A DNA stretch of 64,000 nt from Novipirellula artificiosorum (GCF_007860135.1 NZ_SJPV01000006.1:1-64000), one strand, 5' to 3'. Counted from the stretch's first letter, positions 15,579-25,161 are shown. Numbers and translations: made by a program. The notes: generated by a model not told the origin, from the letters alone.

Positions 15579-18085
15579 TTTTGGCGGATCCGGATGAATT
15601 GGACCGACATAGGTGGGATGGTGTAGTCAAAGTCCTTTGCGACTTTGATTTGGCTTTCCTCGGGCGCCACGCGATCAGGAGTTTCGCGGTCATTCTCTTC
15701 GTCTTTCTTCCCGGTCAACAACGTTAAGGTCGCGATGGGATTGACCGCGTCCACTCCTTCCAAATGGATCCCTGTCGAGCAGGACTGGTTGGTGGGATTC
15801 ACAACCTTGACGATCACGTCTCCTGTCGCATCCTCATGGCTGGCGGCGACATGAAGGGTCGGCTGGGTTTCTTTGACGTCGTGAATCCGTTCGCCATTGA
15901 GGAAGCATTGGATCCGACCTGGGGAGATTTCGACACGGACGTCATACCAAACGCCCGATTCGACGCGGCCTGGGCAGGAGGCGACCATCATCTTTCCGTC
16001 CCGTTTGCCCTGGACCGCTCGTTCAATGCCATGCCGAGTGTTGTTCCAACCCGCAATGTTCCACCAGTAATGGCTGCCCGATTCCTTGTTTCCAAACAGG
16101 ATCAAGAAACCCTCGTTGCCTCGGATTTTCTTGGCTCTCAGGCTGTAGACAAGGTTGGGTGAATGGAATCGGGTTTGGCTAAGACTCGTTGCCGGTACTG
16201 CAGCGGAGTCCGATTGCAAGTAGCCTCCATCAACGATCGAAAAATCACCCTCCTCGACGACCCAGTTGGCTGACCCGTTGGAAAAATCGTCGCTTAACAG
16301 CGACTTGTTTCCGTCGCTGACTTGAATATCGTCGTAGATCGATTCGGTTGCCCAGGTGCCGACCCCCACTTGGCCGATGGCGGGAGGGTTGTCTTCGCTC
16401 GGTGCCAACGTGAACTCGGATTCGTTCTTCAAATAGTGATCGCCTTTGTTCACGCTGAACAACTGCTGCACGTAGTAGTTTGGCGTTCGGACAACCGATT
16501 TCTCGTCAAACCAAATCAGATCGGCTGCCTGCCACTGAGTGAAGCCGTAACGGGCAAACAACGGAGCATAGGCGGTCATTTGCACGATGTCGGCGTTTCG
16601 CTCAATCCCGGTCAAATAGACCGCTTCGGCCACGGCGTTGTACAGCCGGTTGCCACGCGAGGCATACTCGCCGACGAAGATCTTCGTCTTGCTGCGATCG
16701 AAGTCATCGAAACGATCGGCGTTGTCGATGAACCATTCAGGTGATTCGTAGTAGTGCTCGTCGGAAAGCTCACATCCTTGGCGATTCATGAACTCATAGA
16801 TCGGGATTTCGTGCCCTAAGCCCGAGGTGCCAACAATCTTGATCTCCGGAGCTTGCTCACGAAGTGCACGGACAAAGTGCGGAAAACGTTCTTCGAATTC
16901 CGCGGTGTGGTGGTCTTCATTGCCGAGGCCAATGTACTTCAAGTGGAACGGTTCAGGATGCCCCATCTCGGCTCGGATCTTGCCCCACGTGCTGTCCACC
17001 GGACCGTTTGCAAATTCGACCAAATCGGTTGCGTCATCGACCCACTCTTGCAGTTTGCCCATCTCGGCATTTTGAAACGGTTTGCGGAATCCACAACTCA
17101 CACCGACGGGCAAAATGGGGAGCGGCTCCGCACCGATGTCTTCACACAGCTGAAAGTATTCGTAGTAACCGAGTCCGTAGGTTTGGTGGTAACCCCACAG
17201 ATTCCAATTCGGTTTCCGCATCGCCACATCACCGACGGTGTCCTTCCATCGGTAGGCGTTGTCGAGTCCTTGGCCGTGGGCGATACAGCCACCCGGGAAG
17301 CGAAACACCGCAGGTTTCAAGTCGACCAGTGCTTGAACCAAATCCGCGCGCAATCCGTTTTTGCGACCGTTGTATGTTTTGCGCGGGAACAACGAGATCA
17401 TGTCCATGCAGACGTCACCGGTGCCACCGAGAGTGAGCAGCAAGCGAGCGTCGTTGACGGTCGCCGAAGGCGAAAGGGACACCTCGTAGCGGGCCCACTG
17501 ATCGGTCAGTTTGGGAAGGATTGCTTTTGCAATCGGAGCTGACTCGGACTCAAGCGAAATCGTCACGGGCGAATCGAAGTCGCGGGTCCGCTTTGCATAG
17601 AACGAAAAATCGTAGCGATCGCCCTCGACGACGTAGATGCCATCGAAACCTCGGTTGGCGATCCCAACACCGTCGCCAGGTTTTTGAATGCGAATCTGCA
17701 CGTAGTTCGTGTTGTGAGTGTTGAGCGACTCGGAATGCTCTACCGACAGGTCGCATTGACCGCCCCCCGTTTCCACCTTGTCCCAAGCGTAAAGTGGGCG
17801 AAACGAGTCCCGACGGTTATTTCGTCCCTGCACCGGATAGTATTCAAAGGACCGGTTTTGGACCAATTCTGCGTACAACCCACCATCTGCTGCATAGTTG
17901 ATGTCCTCGTAGAACAGGCCATACAGCGATTCGGACAACTCGACCGTTGGCTGATCGACGTGAACGGTGATTTGACCCACGTTCGCTTCGCTGGCGGCCA
18001 CGGGATCGTCAGCATCGACGAGGCCAACACCGGCAAGCAGAAAAGGGTAGACCAAAAGCAGGAGGGGCGGAGTCAGTCGTCGCAT
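15575..18085 (-). CDS. Secreted GH51 alpha-L-arabinofuranosidase
   Basis: The 836-residue enzyme has a signal peptide (LLLLVYPFLLAGVG). The N-terminal sugar-binding region reads LSESLYGLFYEDINYAADGG, and the GH51 catalytic barrel carries the acid/base glutamate E390 in GLGNEDHH and the nucleophile E473 in FVGEYASRG. The C-terminal half contains a laminin-G/DUF1080-like beta-sandwich (FHSPNLVYSLRAKKI, HYWWNIAGWNN) placed inside the domain that closes the barrel. It should release arabinofuranosyl residues from plant or algal polysaccharides. It converges on the sulfatase gene, which suggests related substrates, but the two are on opposite strands and not one operon. Confidence 0.9.
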   Translation of the reverse strand: MRRLTPPLLLLVYPFLLAGVGLVDADDPVAASEANVGQITVHVDQPTVELSESLYGLFYEDINYAADGGLYAELVQNRSFEYYPVQGRNNRRDSFRPLYAWDKVETGGGQCDLSVEHSESLNTHNTNYVQIRIQKPGDGVGIANRGFDGIYVVEGDRYDFSFYAKRTRDFDSPVTISLESESAPIAKAILPKLTDQWARYEVSLSPSATVNDARLLLTLGGTGDVCMDMISLFPRKTYNGRKNGLRADLVQALVDLKPAVFRFPGGCIAHGQGLDNAYRWKDTVGDVAMRKPNWNLWGYHQTYGLGYYEYFQLCEDIGAEPLPILPVGVSCGFRKPFQNAEMGKLQEWVDDATDLVEFANGPVDSTWGKIRAEMGHPEPFHLKYIGLGNEDHHTAEFEERFPHFVRALREQAPEIKIVGTSGLGHEIPIYEFMNRQGCELSDEHYYESPEWFIDNADRFDDFDRSKTKIFVGEYASRGNRLYNAVAEAVYLTGIERNADIVQMTAYAPLFARYGFTQWQAADLIWFDEKSVVRTPNYYVQQLFSVNKGDHYLKNESEFTLAPSEDNPPAIGQVGVGTWATESIYDDIQVSDGNKSLLSDDFSNGSANWVVEEGDFSIVDGGYLQSDSAAVPATSLSQTRFHSPNLVYSLRAKKIRGNEGFLILFGNKESGSHYWWNIAGWNNTRHGIERAVQGKRDGKMMVASCPGRVESGVWYDVRVEISPGRIQCFLNGERIHDVKETQPTLHVAASHEDATGDVIVKVVNPTNQSCSTGIHLEGVDAVNPIATLTLLTGKKDEENDRETPDRVAPEESQIKVAKDFDYTIPPMSVQFIRIRQN

Positions 18086-18205
18086 GGCTCTTGTAGGCTC
18101 GCTTTGAGTTGGAAAGCTGGGGAGGTGTGAGTCGCCGGGAAAGACGATCGCCCCTGAATGGCTTCCAAGATACCTACGAAGGACCCGCTGGATAAGTTAA
18201 ACCGT

Positions 18206-18230
18206 GCGCAAAAAAGTATTGCTTTTGCGC
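18206..18230. terminator. Hairpin in the gap between GH51 and the 74-residue gene
   Basis: An 8-bp perfect stem, GCGCAAAA at 18206-18213 with TTTTGCGC at 18223-18230, has a 9-base loop. It lies downstream of the minus-strand gene at 18319 and could be a second terminator. Confidence 0.35.
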
Positions 18231-18261
18231 AGGGCGACGCTTTGCTTTCAGCGCATGCAAA

Positions 18262-18294
18262 ACGCCCTTAGAGAGTCGCAACTTCGAAGGGCGT
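18262..18294 (-). terminator. Probable intrinsic terminator of the 74-residue gene
   Basis: An 8-bp perfect stem (18262-18269 with 18287-18294) lies 25 bp beyond the stop at 18319. Read on the minus strand, it is followed by a short T-run (TTTT). It fits a weak rho-independent terminator. Confidence 0.5.
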
Positions 18295-18318
18295 CTGGGT
18301 CGTCTTCGCGTGGGCGAA

Positions 18319-18543
18319 CTATTCGCGTGGGCGAATGGCTCCGGTCAAACCGCTGTAATCGACACGGTCGGTGGTATGCCATAGCGGTTGACCGAGTTCG
18401 ACTCGGCGACGCAGCACTTCGATTTTCTCACGGCTGCCTGCGGGGGCATCGGTGGGTTCGAACTGCTCGTCTTGATGCGGGACGAAATCTTCATCGTGCC
18501 CGTATCGCAAGATGGCCTCAAATACGTTCTTGCAATGACTCAT
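18319..18543 (-). CDS. Small soluble protein of planctomycete type, unknown function
   Basis: A 74-residue charged protein starts at ATG 18543 (MSHCKNVFEAILRYG) and has a central helical block EKIEVLRRRVELGQPLWH. Its composition and clean codon use look coding, and I recall similar short proteins from related planctomycetes, but no function is known to me. It has no signal peptide or membrane segment. A hairpin terminator follows. An upstream in-frame start at 18612 adds 23 residues unlike the rest. Confidence 0.65.
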   Translation of the reverse strand: MSHCKNVFEAILRYGHDEDFVPHQDEQFEPTDAPAGSREKIEVLRRRVELGQPLWHTTDRVDYSGLTGAIRPRE

Positions 18544-19028
18544 ACTTTTGTTCTCTGCTCCCAACGGTCCCGTATGTGAATCCCGAACAATACGAAACCA
18601 ATAACAGTTCAAATCTCAAAATGTCCAAATCCAATGGACGACGGCTTACTTCACGACGTGATTATTGACTTGATCGCGAAAGAGTCAAGAATTTTGTGTA
18701 AACAATCCCCTAGTGTGACTCGCTGCGAGGCTCTGCCGGTGGCGTGTCGCGACCGAATATCGCAAAAAAACGGCAAGGATTGAGATTTCGTCACTCCGGG
18801 GGACGACTTCGCGGTGGATCTGTCAAGGGGTCTTAGTCTTGCCTTGCGCGTCGATGACGGTCCTTGGTCAGACTTGCCAGCCGATCGAGTGTTGCCCAGG
18901 AGGCCCTTGCCAGCATGGCGGCGGGTTGGCCCGACGTGCTCTTGCGTCACAATGGCGGACTTGTAGTGAGCATGGAAAATATTTTTTTGCCGCTCGACAT
19001 TTCCTCCCTCTCTCGGAGTGTACGTTCT
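18544..19028. promoter_or_regulatory. 485-bp divergent intergenic region
   Basis: It lies between the leftward 74-residue gene and the rightward yjbQ. Several short reading frames are present but none looks coding. No RNA gene or repeat was recognised. Confidence 0.35.
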
Positions 19029-19454
19029 GTGTGGATCCAGCAAACCCTGCGGCTTCCGGCCGCCCGACGTGGTTTTCACTTGGTCACTCGCCACATCACC
19101 GACGCGATCCCTCAGCTTTCGACGGTTCGCGTTGGATGGATGCAAGTGTTCCTTCAACACACCAGCGCGTCGTTGACGATCAATGAAAATGCCGATCCGG
19201 ATGTCCGCGTTGATTTTGAAACCGCTATGAACCACGCGGTGCCCGAGACATTGCCGTATGTTCATACCTTAGAGGGCCCCGACGACATGCCGGCGCATGT
19301 CAAGGCATCGATGCTTGGCGCCAGCGTGATGATTCCGATCGCCGGGGGACGCCTGCTACTTGGCACATGGCAGGGAATCTACCTTTGTGAACATCGCGAT
19401 CGCGCCAGCGGCCGAAACATCGTGATCACGATTCAAGGGGAAACGGAGGGATAG
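19029..19454 (+). CDS. yjbQ: YjbQ / UPF0047 family protein
   Basis: This is a compact trimeric-fold protein of the UPF0047 family, some members of which show weak thiamine-phosphate synthase activity. The family signature HTSASLTINENADPDVRVD is complete, and the C-terminus reads GTWQGIYLCEHRD. I chose GTG 19029 (VWIQQTLRLPAARRGFH), which gives 141 residues, the normal length, and has a GGAG 10 bases upstream. An in-frame ATG at 18972 would add 19 unmatched residues. The gene stands alone. Confidence 0.85.
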   Translation: MWIQQTLRLPAARRGFHLVTRHITDAIPQLSTVRVGWMQVFLQHTSASLTINENADPDVRVDFETAMNHAVPETLPYVHTLEGPDDMPAHVKASMLGASVMIPIAGGRLLLGTWQGIYLCEHRDRASGRNIVITIQGETEG

Positions 19455-19467
19455 TCTCACCCCTCCG
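19444..19467. terminator. Hairpin overlapping the yjbQ stop
   Basis: A 7-bp perfect stem (19444-19450 with 19461-19467) encloses the yjbQ stop codon, in the gap between the convergent yjbQ and chaperone genes. It may end transcripts from both sides. No T-run follows. Confidence 0.35.
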
Positions 19468-19514
19468 CTTTGCGGTGATCGATCGACGGCTTCGGCACTG
19501 CTGCGAGGAACACC

Positions 19515-22004
19515 CTATTGGTCTTCGTCTTCTCGGAGGTATTCAAAACCGGTCCGCTTGTCAACGGATTCATAGAAACCCCGCAACACCTCGTTCGCAG
19601 AGCCTCCGCCAGCCAACATCGCCATCATCCGCTCACGAGGCTCTTTGAAGCGGGCCTTGAGTGCGTCCAAGTCTGGTTGGAAGCCGGTGGTTTTGACGAC
19701 GTAGACGACCCGCTCTGGCTGGTTTAACGCAACGCCGCATGCTCCCACTTCGGACTCAAAGACGGTTTCCATAAACGCCTCGCCGACGCTGTCCAACTCT
19801 GGGACATTTCCGATCGAAGCACCTTGGAAGCCGAATGAATCCATCCAGCTGAAGGGGCCGAGTCCCGTCAATAGTTGATCTTTTTGATCCTCTGGGAGGA
19901 AATCGACCAAGTCCTTGCCTGCGGCAGCATTCGCATCCGCAGCCAATTTCTCTGCGTCGGCGATTGCCAATTTGCGAGCTTCCTGAAATCGAATGGCCTC
20001 GATCACTTCCGCGCGGACCTCGTCGAGCTCGGGCGTGTAGGCGTCGGTCTGGTCGTTTTTCCAAGAAACATAGATGCGTCCCGCGCGATCATCGACCGTG
20101 CGAAGGGGGGAATGTATTTCTTGCCGCGGTACCGGTTGGCCTTGTTGCGTGACGCCGCCGTACATCATGGTCACGAACGAGGGGCCCCGCTGCATTTGCT
20201 GCGATCCAACCTCCAATGAACTGGCGATCGGTTCGTCCGCAATCGTCAGTTCGCTATGCGGACCAATCGCAGCGTAACGGAACCCAAGCGCTTCCCCCAT
20301 AGCCTTCAGGTCGAGGGGGGTCGGCGGGTCTGATTTTTGTCCAATCGAAACATTGCTATCGTGGATCGCTTTCTGACCAAAATAGCGACGCATTTTGGAA
20401 TCGAGCTCGATCACGGCCGAATTCATTCGCTCCATCGCAATTGGCCGCGCTAAGGAATCCGCGATCTGGTTGCGGACCTCCTCAAACGATTCGACCTCCG
20501 ATACTTCTTCCGTTTCTGCTTCTGCAGGTGACTCATCCGAAGTGTCCGCTTCCTGCGCCATCGGAGCATCGGATGGCGAATCGAGTTCGGCCGATTCCAC
20601 AGCTGGTTCCGATTCCGCATCGGCCTGTTCGGCTTCGGCGGGTTCCGCAGCTGGCTGCTCCTCCATCTCCGGTTCGGCAGCGGGTTCTTCGTCTTCTTCT
20701 TGCATCGAGACCAAACGGACCCCATTGGCATGCATTGATCGAATCCGATCGCGGCTTGACTGATCCTCCTCTACCGGGGCGGGCGCATCGGCAGCGGGCT
20801 CTTCGGCGGTTGCTTCTTCAGCGGTTGCTTCTTCAGCGGTTGCTTCTTCAGCGGTTGCTTCTTCAGCGGTTGCTTCTTCAGCGGTTGCTTCTTCAGCGGT
20901 TGCTTCTTCAGCGGTTGCTTCTTCGGCGTTGGGCTGCTCGCCGTTTTCCGCGGCAGACGCCGGTTCCTGTTCGGTTGGCATCGCAACATCGACCGTTTCG
21001 GATTCCAAAACCTCTACTTCGGTATCCAAGCCTCCCCCCATCGCCGCCTCGGCAGCCGTATCGTCGGGAATCTGGAACTCGCCGCCGGCCAATCGACGTT
21101 CGTATTCGGCTCGTAGTTCCTCTTCGCTGAACTTGGCCGCCTCTTCATCGATGAAGGTTTGCAGGTCAGCCACCAGGTATTCGAAATTCGCCGTGTACCG
21201 GCGGTGGAACGCGGGATCGGGCGATTGGTCGTAGGAGTCAACGTCTTTGCCCGCTTCGTAGACCTTCTTGATTTCCGCCTCGCTTGGTGACGCGTTGGTC
21301 TTGTCGACATAGTCGCTAACCAAAACGCCGTAGGCGTCGACCGTCGCTTCGCGGTTGAGTTTCAAGAAATTGTGCCATTCCTCGGCGGGGGTCATGATTG
21401 GCATTTGTCCTGCCGCCACCGTCGCAAAGCCGCTGCGTTGGTACAGGTCGGCAAGCAGATGGTTGCGCAACTGTTCGTACAAATGCACTCGCCCCATTTG
21501 GTTCCGCGTGCTTTGCATCAACATCGCGTCGATTTCCCCGTCGCTCATCAAGCCATCGGTGAACGAGGACAACCAGGAACTGATGGCGGTATCGTCCAGC
21601 TCAAAGCCAGCCTTTTTGGCTTCCGATGCGAATTGCAGGGTTTTCACCGATAGCCGTTCACTCGGCATTTCGCTGATTCCCAATGCGGTGATCTGGCCGT
21701 TCTGCGAGTCATAGCGAAACCCGGGTGTTTTGGGGATTCCACTGCGACGAATCGTTTCTTCGGCCAATTCACGTAAGAACCGGACGGTGGATTGGTGGTT
21801 TCGTGTCAGATAGGCAACACGCCCCTCCGAAATGGTTTTGCCGTCAAAGGTCGCCAATTTGATTTGGTCACCAACTCCCTGGTTGCGTTGCAGGTAGGTC
21901 TGCAGGGCTGGGAGGACGACGAACGAGAACATGGCCAACCCGATCAGCACGACCATGAGTGGCTTGAGGTTTCTGCGAAAAATTTCAAACGGACTGTTGT
22001 TCAT
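19515..22004 (-). CDS. Membrane-anchored SurA/PpiD-like peptidyl-prolyl isomerase family protein
   Basis: The 829-residue protein has one N-terminal transmembrane anchor (LKPLMVVLIGLAMFSFVVLP). A SurA_N-like helical region with DGKTISEGRVAYLTRNHQ follows, then a long acidic, alanine-rich disordered stretch (about residues 345-480) and a C-terminal region with helical chaperone character. The linker contains eight exact EEATA repeats encoded by a 15-bp DNA repeat. The layout matches PpiD-type periplasmic folding helpers, although a clear parvulin active site was not recognised. ATG 22004 (MNNSPFEIFRR) is preferred over an earlier start at 22034. Divergent from topA. Confidence 0.75.
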   Translation of the reverse strand: MNNSPFEIFRRNLKPLMVVLIGLAMFSFVVLPALQTYLQRNQGVGDQIKLATFDGKTISEGRVAYLTRNHQSTVRFLRELAEETIRRSGIPKTPGFRYDSQNGQITALGISEMPSERLSVKTLQFASEAKKAGFELDDTAISSWLSSFTDGLMSDGEIDAMLMQSTRNQMGRVHLYEQLRNHLLADLYQRSGFATVAAGQMPIMTPAEEWHNFLKLNREATVDAYGVLVSDYVDKTNASPSEAEIKKVYEAGKDVDSYDQSPDPAFHRRYTANFEYLVADLQTFIDEEAAKFSEEELRAEYERRLAGGEFQIPDDTAAEAAMGGGLDTEVEVLESETVDVAMPTEQEPASAAENGEQPNAEEATAEEATAEEATAEEATAEEATAEEATAEEATAEEATAEEPAADAPAPVEEDQSSRDRIRSMHANGVRLVSMQEEDEEPAAEPEMEEQPAAEPAEAEQADAESEPAVESAELDSPSDAPMAQEADTSDESPAEAETEEVSEVESFEEVRNQIADSLARPIAMERMNSAVIELDSKMRRYFGQKAIHDSNVSIGQKSDPPTPLDLKAMGEALGFRYAAIGPHSELTIADEPIASSLEVGSQQMQRGPSFVTMMYGGVTQQGQPVPRQEIHSPLRTVDDRAGRIYVSWKNDQTDAYTPELDEVRAEVIEAIRFQEARKLAIADAEKLAADANAAAGKDLVDFLPEDQKDQLLTGLGPFSWMDSFGFQGASIGNVPELDSVGEAFMETVFESEVGACGVALNQPERVVYVVKTTGFQPDLDALKARFKEPRERMMAMLAGGGSANEVLRGFYESVDKRTGFEYLREDEDQ
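20806..20925 (-). repeat. 15-bp coding tandem repeat, 8 copies
   Basis: Eight head-to-tail copies of GCGGTTGCTTCTTCA (plus-strand sense) run from 20806 to 20925, and only the last differs, by its final base. They encode EEATA units in the acidic linker of the PpiD-like protein. Since 15 is a multiple of three, gain or loss of a copy keeps the frame. Confidence 0.95.
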
Positions 22005-22338
22005 GACGTTTCTTTCTGAGCAGCCGAGGGGCAACGGTCAAAATCCGTGTTCCGCCAGACTGTCTAACAAAATGTTTTTTTGTGAAATATCTTCAAAACT
22101 GCGGGTTGGGGAACGCAAAACGAGCGTTTTTGTCTCTTCAGTGATCTTGACAATCCGCCGCGATCGACCAACTCTCTCTCAGGTCAGAACCAGTCGAGAG
22201 GCTGGAGAAGTGGCAAATCCACGAAACGAAAGCGTATCGCCCCCCTTTTTCCAGGGTCAAGGCGAGAATCGCCGACAATCGTGTTTTGTACTTTGTTTTG
22301 GTCCTTTTCGTCTAACCCACAACCGCGTCGATTTTTGT
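22005..22338. promoter_or_regulatory. 334-bp divergent intergenic region before topA
   Basis: It lies between the leftward PpiD-like gene and the rightward topA. A TTGACA at 22147-22152 could be a -35 element for topA, but no good -10 follows at the right distance. The topA frame is open upstream of the ATG, without family similarity. Confidence 0.3.
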
Positions 22339-25038
22339 ATGGCTAACAGCACGGGCAGGAGTTTGGTGATCGTCGAATCACCAGCAAAAGCGCGCACGAT
22401 TTCAAAATACCTTGGCAAAGGGTACCAAGTCGAAGCGAGCATTGGCCATATTCGCGACCTTCCCGGCGGTGCAAAAGAAGTTCCGGAAAAATACAAAAAA
22501 GAGCCGTGGGCCTATCTCGGAGTGAACACGGAAAACGACTTTGAGCCGATCTACATTGTCCCCGCGGACAAGAAAAAGCAGGTGAACAAGCTCAAAGAGG
22601 CGCTCAAAGGCGCCGACAACCTCTATCTGGCGACCGACGAAGACCGTGAAGGAGAGGCGATCAGTTGGCACTTGCAGGAGATTCTAAAACCAAAAGTTCC
22701 AGTCCACCGACTCGTCTTCCACGAGATCACCAAAGAAGCGATCCAAACAGCGATCGAATCCCCGCGACAGATTGACGCAGGACTTGTTGACGCTCAGGAA
22801 ACGCGCCGGATTCTCGACCGTCTTTACGGCTACGACGTTTCCCAATTGCTCTGGAAAAAAGTCGGCCGGGGATTAAGCGCCGGCCGTGTCCAAAGCGTCG
22901 CGGTCCGTTTGATCGTAGAACGTGAACGGGAACGGATTGCGTTCCATGATGCCACGTATTGGGACCTCGAAGCGGCTTTCGAGACCAGCGATCGCGAATC
23001 GTTCACCGCAATGCTGACAAGTGTCGATGGGCGCAGAATTCCAGCCGGAAAGGATTTCGATGCAACCAATGGCAAACTAAAAAATGCCGATTTTTTGCAA
23101 CTGAACGAATCCGAAGCGACCGAATTGGCCGCACGGCTTCGGACGGCCGAATTCAACGTCACCAAGGTGGAGGTGAAGCCGTTTAGCGAACGACCGAAAG
23201 CGCCGTTTACGACCAGCACGTTGCAGCAAGAAGCGAACCGCAAGCTTGGCTTCACGGCAAGGCGTGCGATGCAAGCCGCCCAAAAACTGTATGAAAACGG
23301 TTACATCACCTACATGCGTACCGACAGCACGACGCTCAGCAAGGAAGCAATCGGTGCTGCTCGCGATTTGGTCCGAAGTGAATATGGCGACTCGTTCTTG
23401 CATCCGACGGTCCGGGTGTATGCGAACAAGGTCAAGAATGCTCAAGAGGCTCACGAAGCGATTCGGCCAGCGGGGACTCCGTTTCGCGTTCCCCAAGCGG
23501 TTCGCGGTGAACTCGATTCCGATCAATTTCGTTTGTTCGAATTGATTTGGAAACGAACGGTTGCTTGTCAGATGGCAGATGCGAAGAAACAACGCATCAG
23601 CGTCACGATCGAAGGGGATGGCGCGGTTTTCACTGCATCGGGAACCAGTATTCTGTTCGAGGGTTTTCTACGTGCTTACGTCGAAGGCAGCGATGACCCC
23701 GAAGCGGAATTGGCCAACAAGGAACGACTGCTACCGGCGATGAGTCAACAGGATCGCTTGATGGCCAGCAACATCGATCCCAAGAGTCACACCACGCAAC
23801 CGCCGTCGCGGTACAGCGAAGCGGCGTTGACCCGAACGCTTGAAGAAAAGGGGATCGGCCGACCGAGTACGTTTGCGTCGATTATCGACACGATTCAAAA
23901 ACGGGATTACGTCTACAAAAAGGGGACCGCGCTGGTTCCGAGCTGGACTGCTTTTAGCGTAATTCGCCTGCTCGAAACTCATTTCGGCCCCCTGGTCGAT
24001 TATGAATTCACGGCCCAAATGGAGGATTTCCTCGATACGATCAGCCGCAAAGAGGCTGAGCGACTTGAGTACCTGAAGCGATTCTATTTTGGCGATGACG
24101 GGGCGGAAGCGAACGGCGAAGCGATTGGATTGAAACCACGTTTGGAAAACAAAGTCGAGGAGATCGATCCGCGGACTACGGCGAAGTTTACGCTCGGAAC
24201 CCCGACCACAGGCGAGCATCGTGAAGAGGTCTTTGTTCGGGTTGGAAAGTATGGCCCGTTTATTGAACAAGGGGAACGCAGAGGGTCGATTCCGGACGGT
24301 CTTGCGCCGGATGAAATGAACCTCGTCAAGGCACTCGAATTGCTCGAGCAAAGTGCTGTCGAGGAAGAGCCCTTGGGGATCCACCCGGAAACTCAAAAAC
24401 CCATCTACGTCAAAGTCGGCCGTTTCGGACCGTACATTCAATTGGGTGAAAACGACGACGAAGAAAAACGAAATCAGTCGCTGTTGAAGGGAATGGCGGT
24501 CGAAGATTTGACACTGGAAACGGCTTGCAAGCTGCTCTTGCTTCCGAGGACCCTCGGGACGAATCCTGAAAACGGTGAGCCCGTGCAAGCGTTTGATGGA
24601 CGCTATGGACCGTACGTCAAATGTGAAAAGGAAACCCGCTCGCTGCCGGCAGGCGTCTCGCCATTGGAAGTGACCTTCGACGAAGCGATCACGCTGCTGA
24701 AACAGCCCAAGACCCGTGGCAGGGCTGCACCAAAGGAACCGCTGCGAACCTACGAAAAGCCCTCGCCGGTGACCGAGCAAGAGGTCAAGATTTTGGACGG
24801 TCGCTACGGTCCCTACGTGACCGACGGGGAAACGAATGCATCGTTGCGAAAAGGCATGGAGCCGAATGAAATGACGTTCGAAGCGGCTTTAGATTTGCTG
24901 GCGGAACGTGCAGCCAAGGGGCCGACTAAGAAAAAGAAGAAAGCGACCAAGAAAAAGGCGACCAAGAAGAAGGCCGCGAAAAAGAAGTCGGCGAAGAAAA
25001 AAACGACCAAGAAAAAGGGCACCGTGAAGAAGAAGTAA
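22339..25038 (+). CDS. topA: DNA topoisomerase I (type IA) with lysine-rich tail
   Basis: This 899-residue enzyme relaxes negative supercoils. The Toprim domain starts SLVIVESPAKARTISKYLG, with the acidic motif DEDREGE at 100-106. The catalytic tyrosine is Y325 in ITYMRTDST. The C-terminus has no zinc fingers. Instead it carries several TopoisomC repeats (VGKYGPFIEQGE, VGRFGPYIQLGE, DGRYGPYVKCE, DGRYGPYVTDGE) and then a tail of about 38 residues made almost only of lysine, alanine and threonine. Such tails add non-specific DNA binding in some other bacteria. ATG 22339 starts the family-conserved N-terminus. It is followed by a small basic protein gene. Confidence 0.96.
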   Translation: MANSTGRSLVIVESPAKARTISKYLGKGYQVEASIGHIRDLPGGAKEVPEKYKKEPWAYLGVNTENDFEPIYIVPADKKKQVNKLKEALKGADNLYLATDEDREGEAISWHLQEILKPKVPVHRLVFHEITKEAIQTAIESPRQIDAGLVDAQETRRILDRLYGYDVSQLLWKKVGRGLSAGRVQSVAVRLIVERERERIAFHDATYWDLEAAFETSDRESFTAMLTSVDGRRIPAGKDFDATNGKLKNADFLQLNESEATELAARLRTAEFNVTKVEVKPFSERPKAPFTTSTLQQEANRKLGFTARRAMQAAQKLYENGYITYMRTDSTTLSKEAIGAARDLVRSEYGDSFLHPTVRVYANKVKNAQEAHEAIRPAGTPFRVPQAVRGELDSDQFRLFELIWKRTVACQMADAKKQRISVTIEGDGAVFTASGTSILFEGFLRAYVEGSDDPEAELANKERLLPAMSQQDRLMASNIDPKSHTTQPPSRYSEAALTRTLEEKGIGRPSTFASIIDTIQKRDYVYKKGTALVPSWTAFSVIRLLETHFGPLVDYEFTAQMEDFLDTISRKEAERLEYLKRFYFGDDGAEANGEAIGLKPRLENKVEEIDPRTTAKFTLGTPTTGEHREEVFVRVGKYGPFIEQGERRGSIPDGLAPDEMNLVKALELLEQSAVEEEPLGIHPETQKPIYVKVGRFGPYIQLGENDDEEKRNQSLLKGMAVEDLTLETACKLLLLPRTLGTNPENGEPVQAFDGRYGPYVKCEKETRSLPAGVSPLEVTFDEAITLLKQPKTRGRAAPKEPLRTYEKPSPVTEQEVKILDGRYGPYVTDGETNASLRKGMEPNEMTFEAALDLLAERAAKGPTKKKKKATKKKATKKKAAKKKSAKKKTTKKKGTVKKK

Positions 25039-25161
25039 CTCCCGCTCTCGCAATCCTCCCCACCGATTGCTAAACTCCCGCTGACCGGAACTGAATTTTC
25101 TATTTCCCCTGAGAACCCTCTTTGAGACGTGTTCTCCTTTCCCCAAAGTGAGCTTCCTACG

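Noticed and set aside
20806..20925. Array of short repeats resembling a CRISPR or regulatory repeat array
   Set aside because: The units are contiguous, without spacers, in frame, and lie inside a coding sequence.
20441..21130. Plus-strand frame encoding a leucine/glutamine-rich repeat (QRLLL units)
   Set aside because: It is the antisense of the 15-bp repeat in the chaperone gene; the minus-strand frame has the signal anchor and full-length coding character.
22147..22152. TTGACA as the -35 element of a topA promoter
   Set aside because: No acceptable -10 hexamer follows at 16-18 bp, so it was not listed as a promoter.
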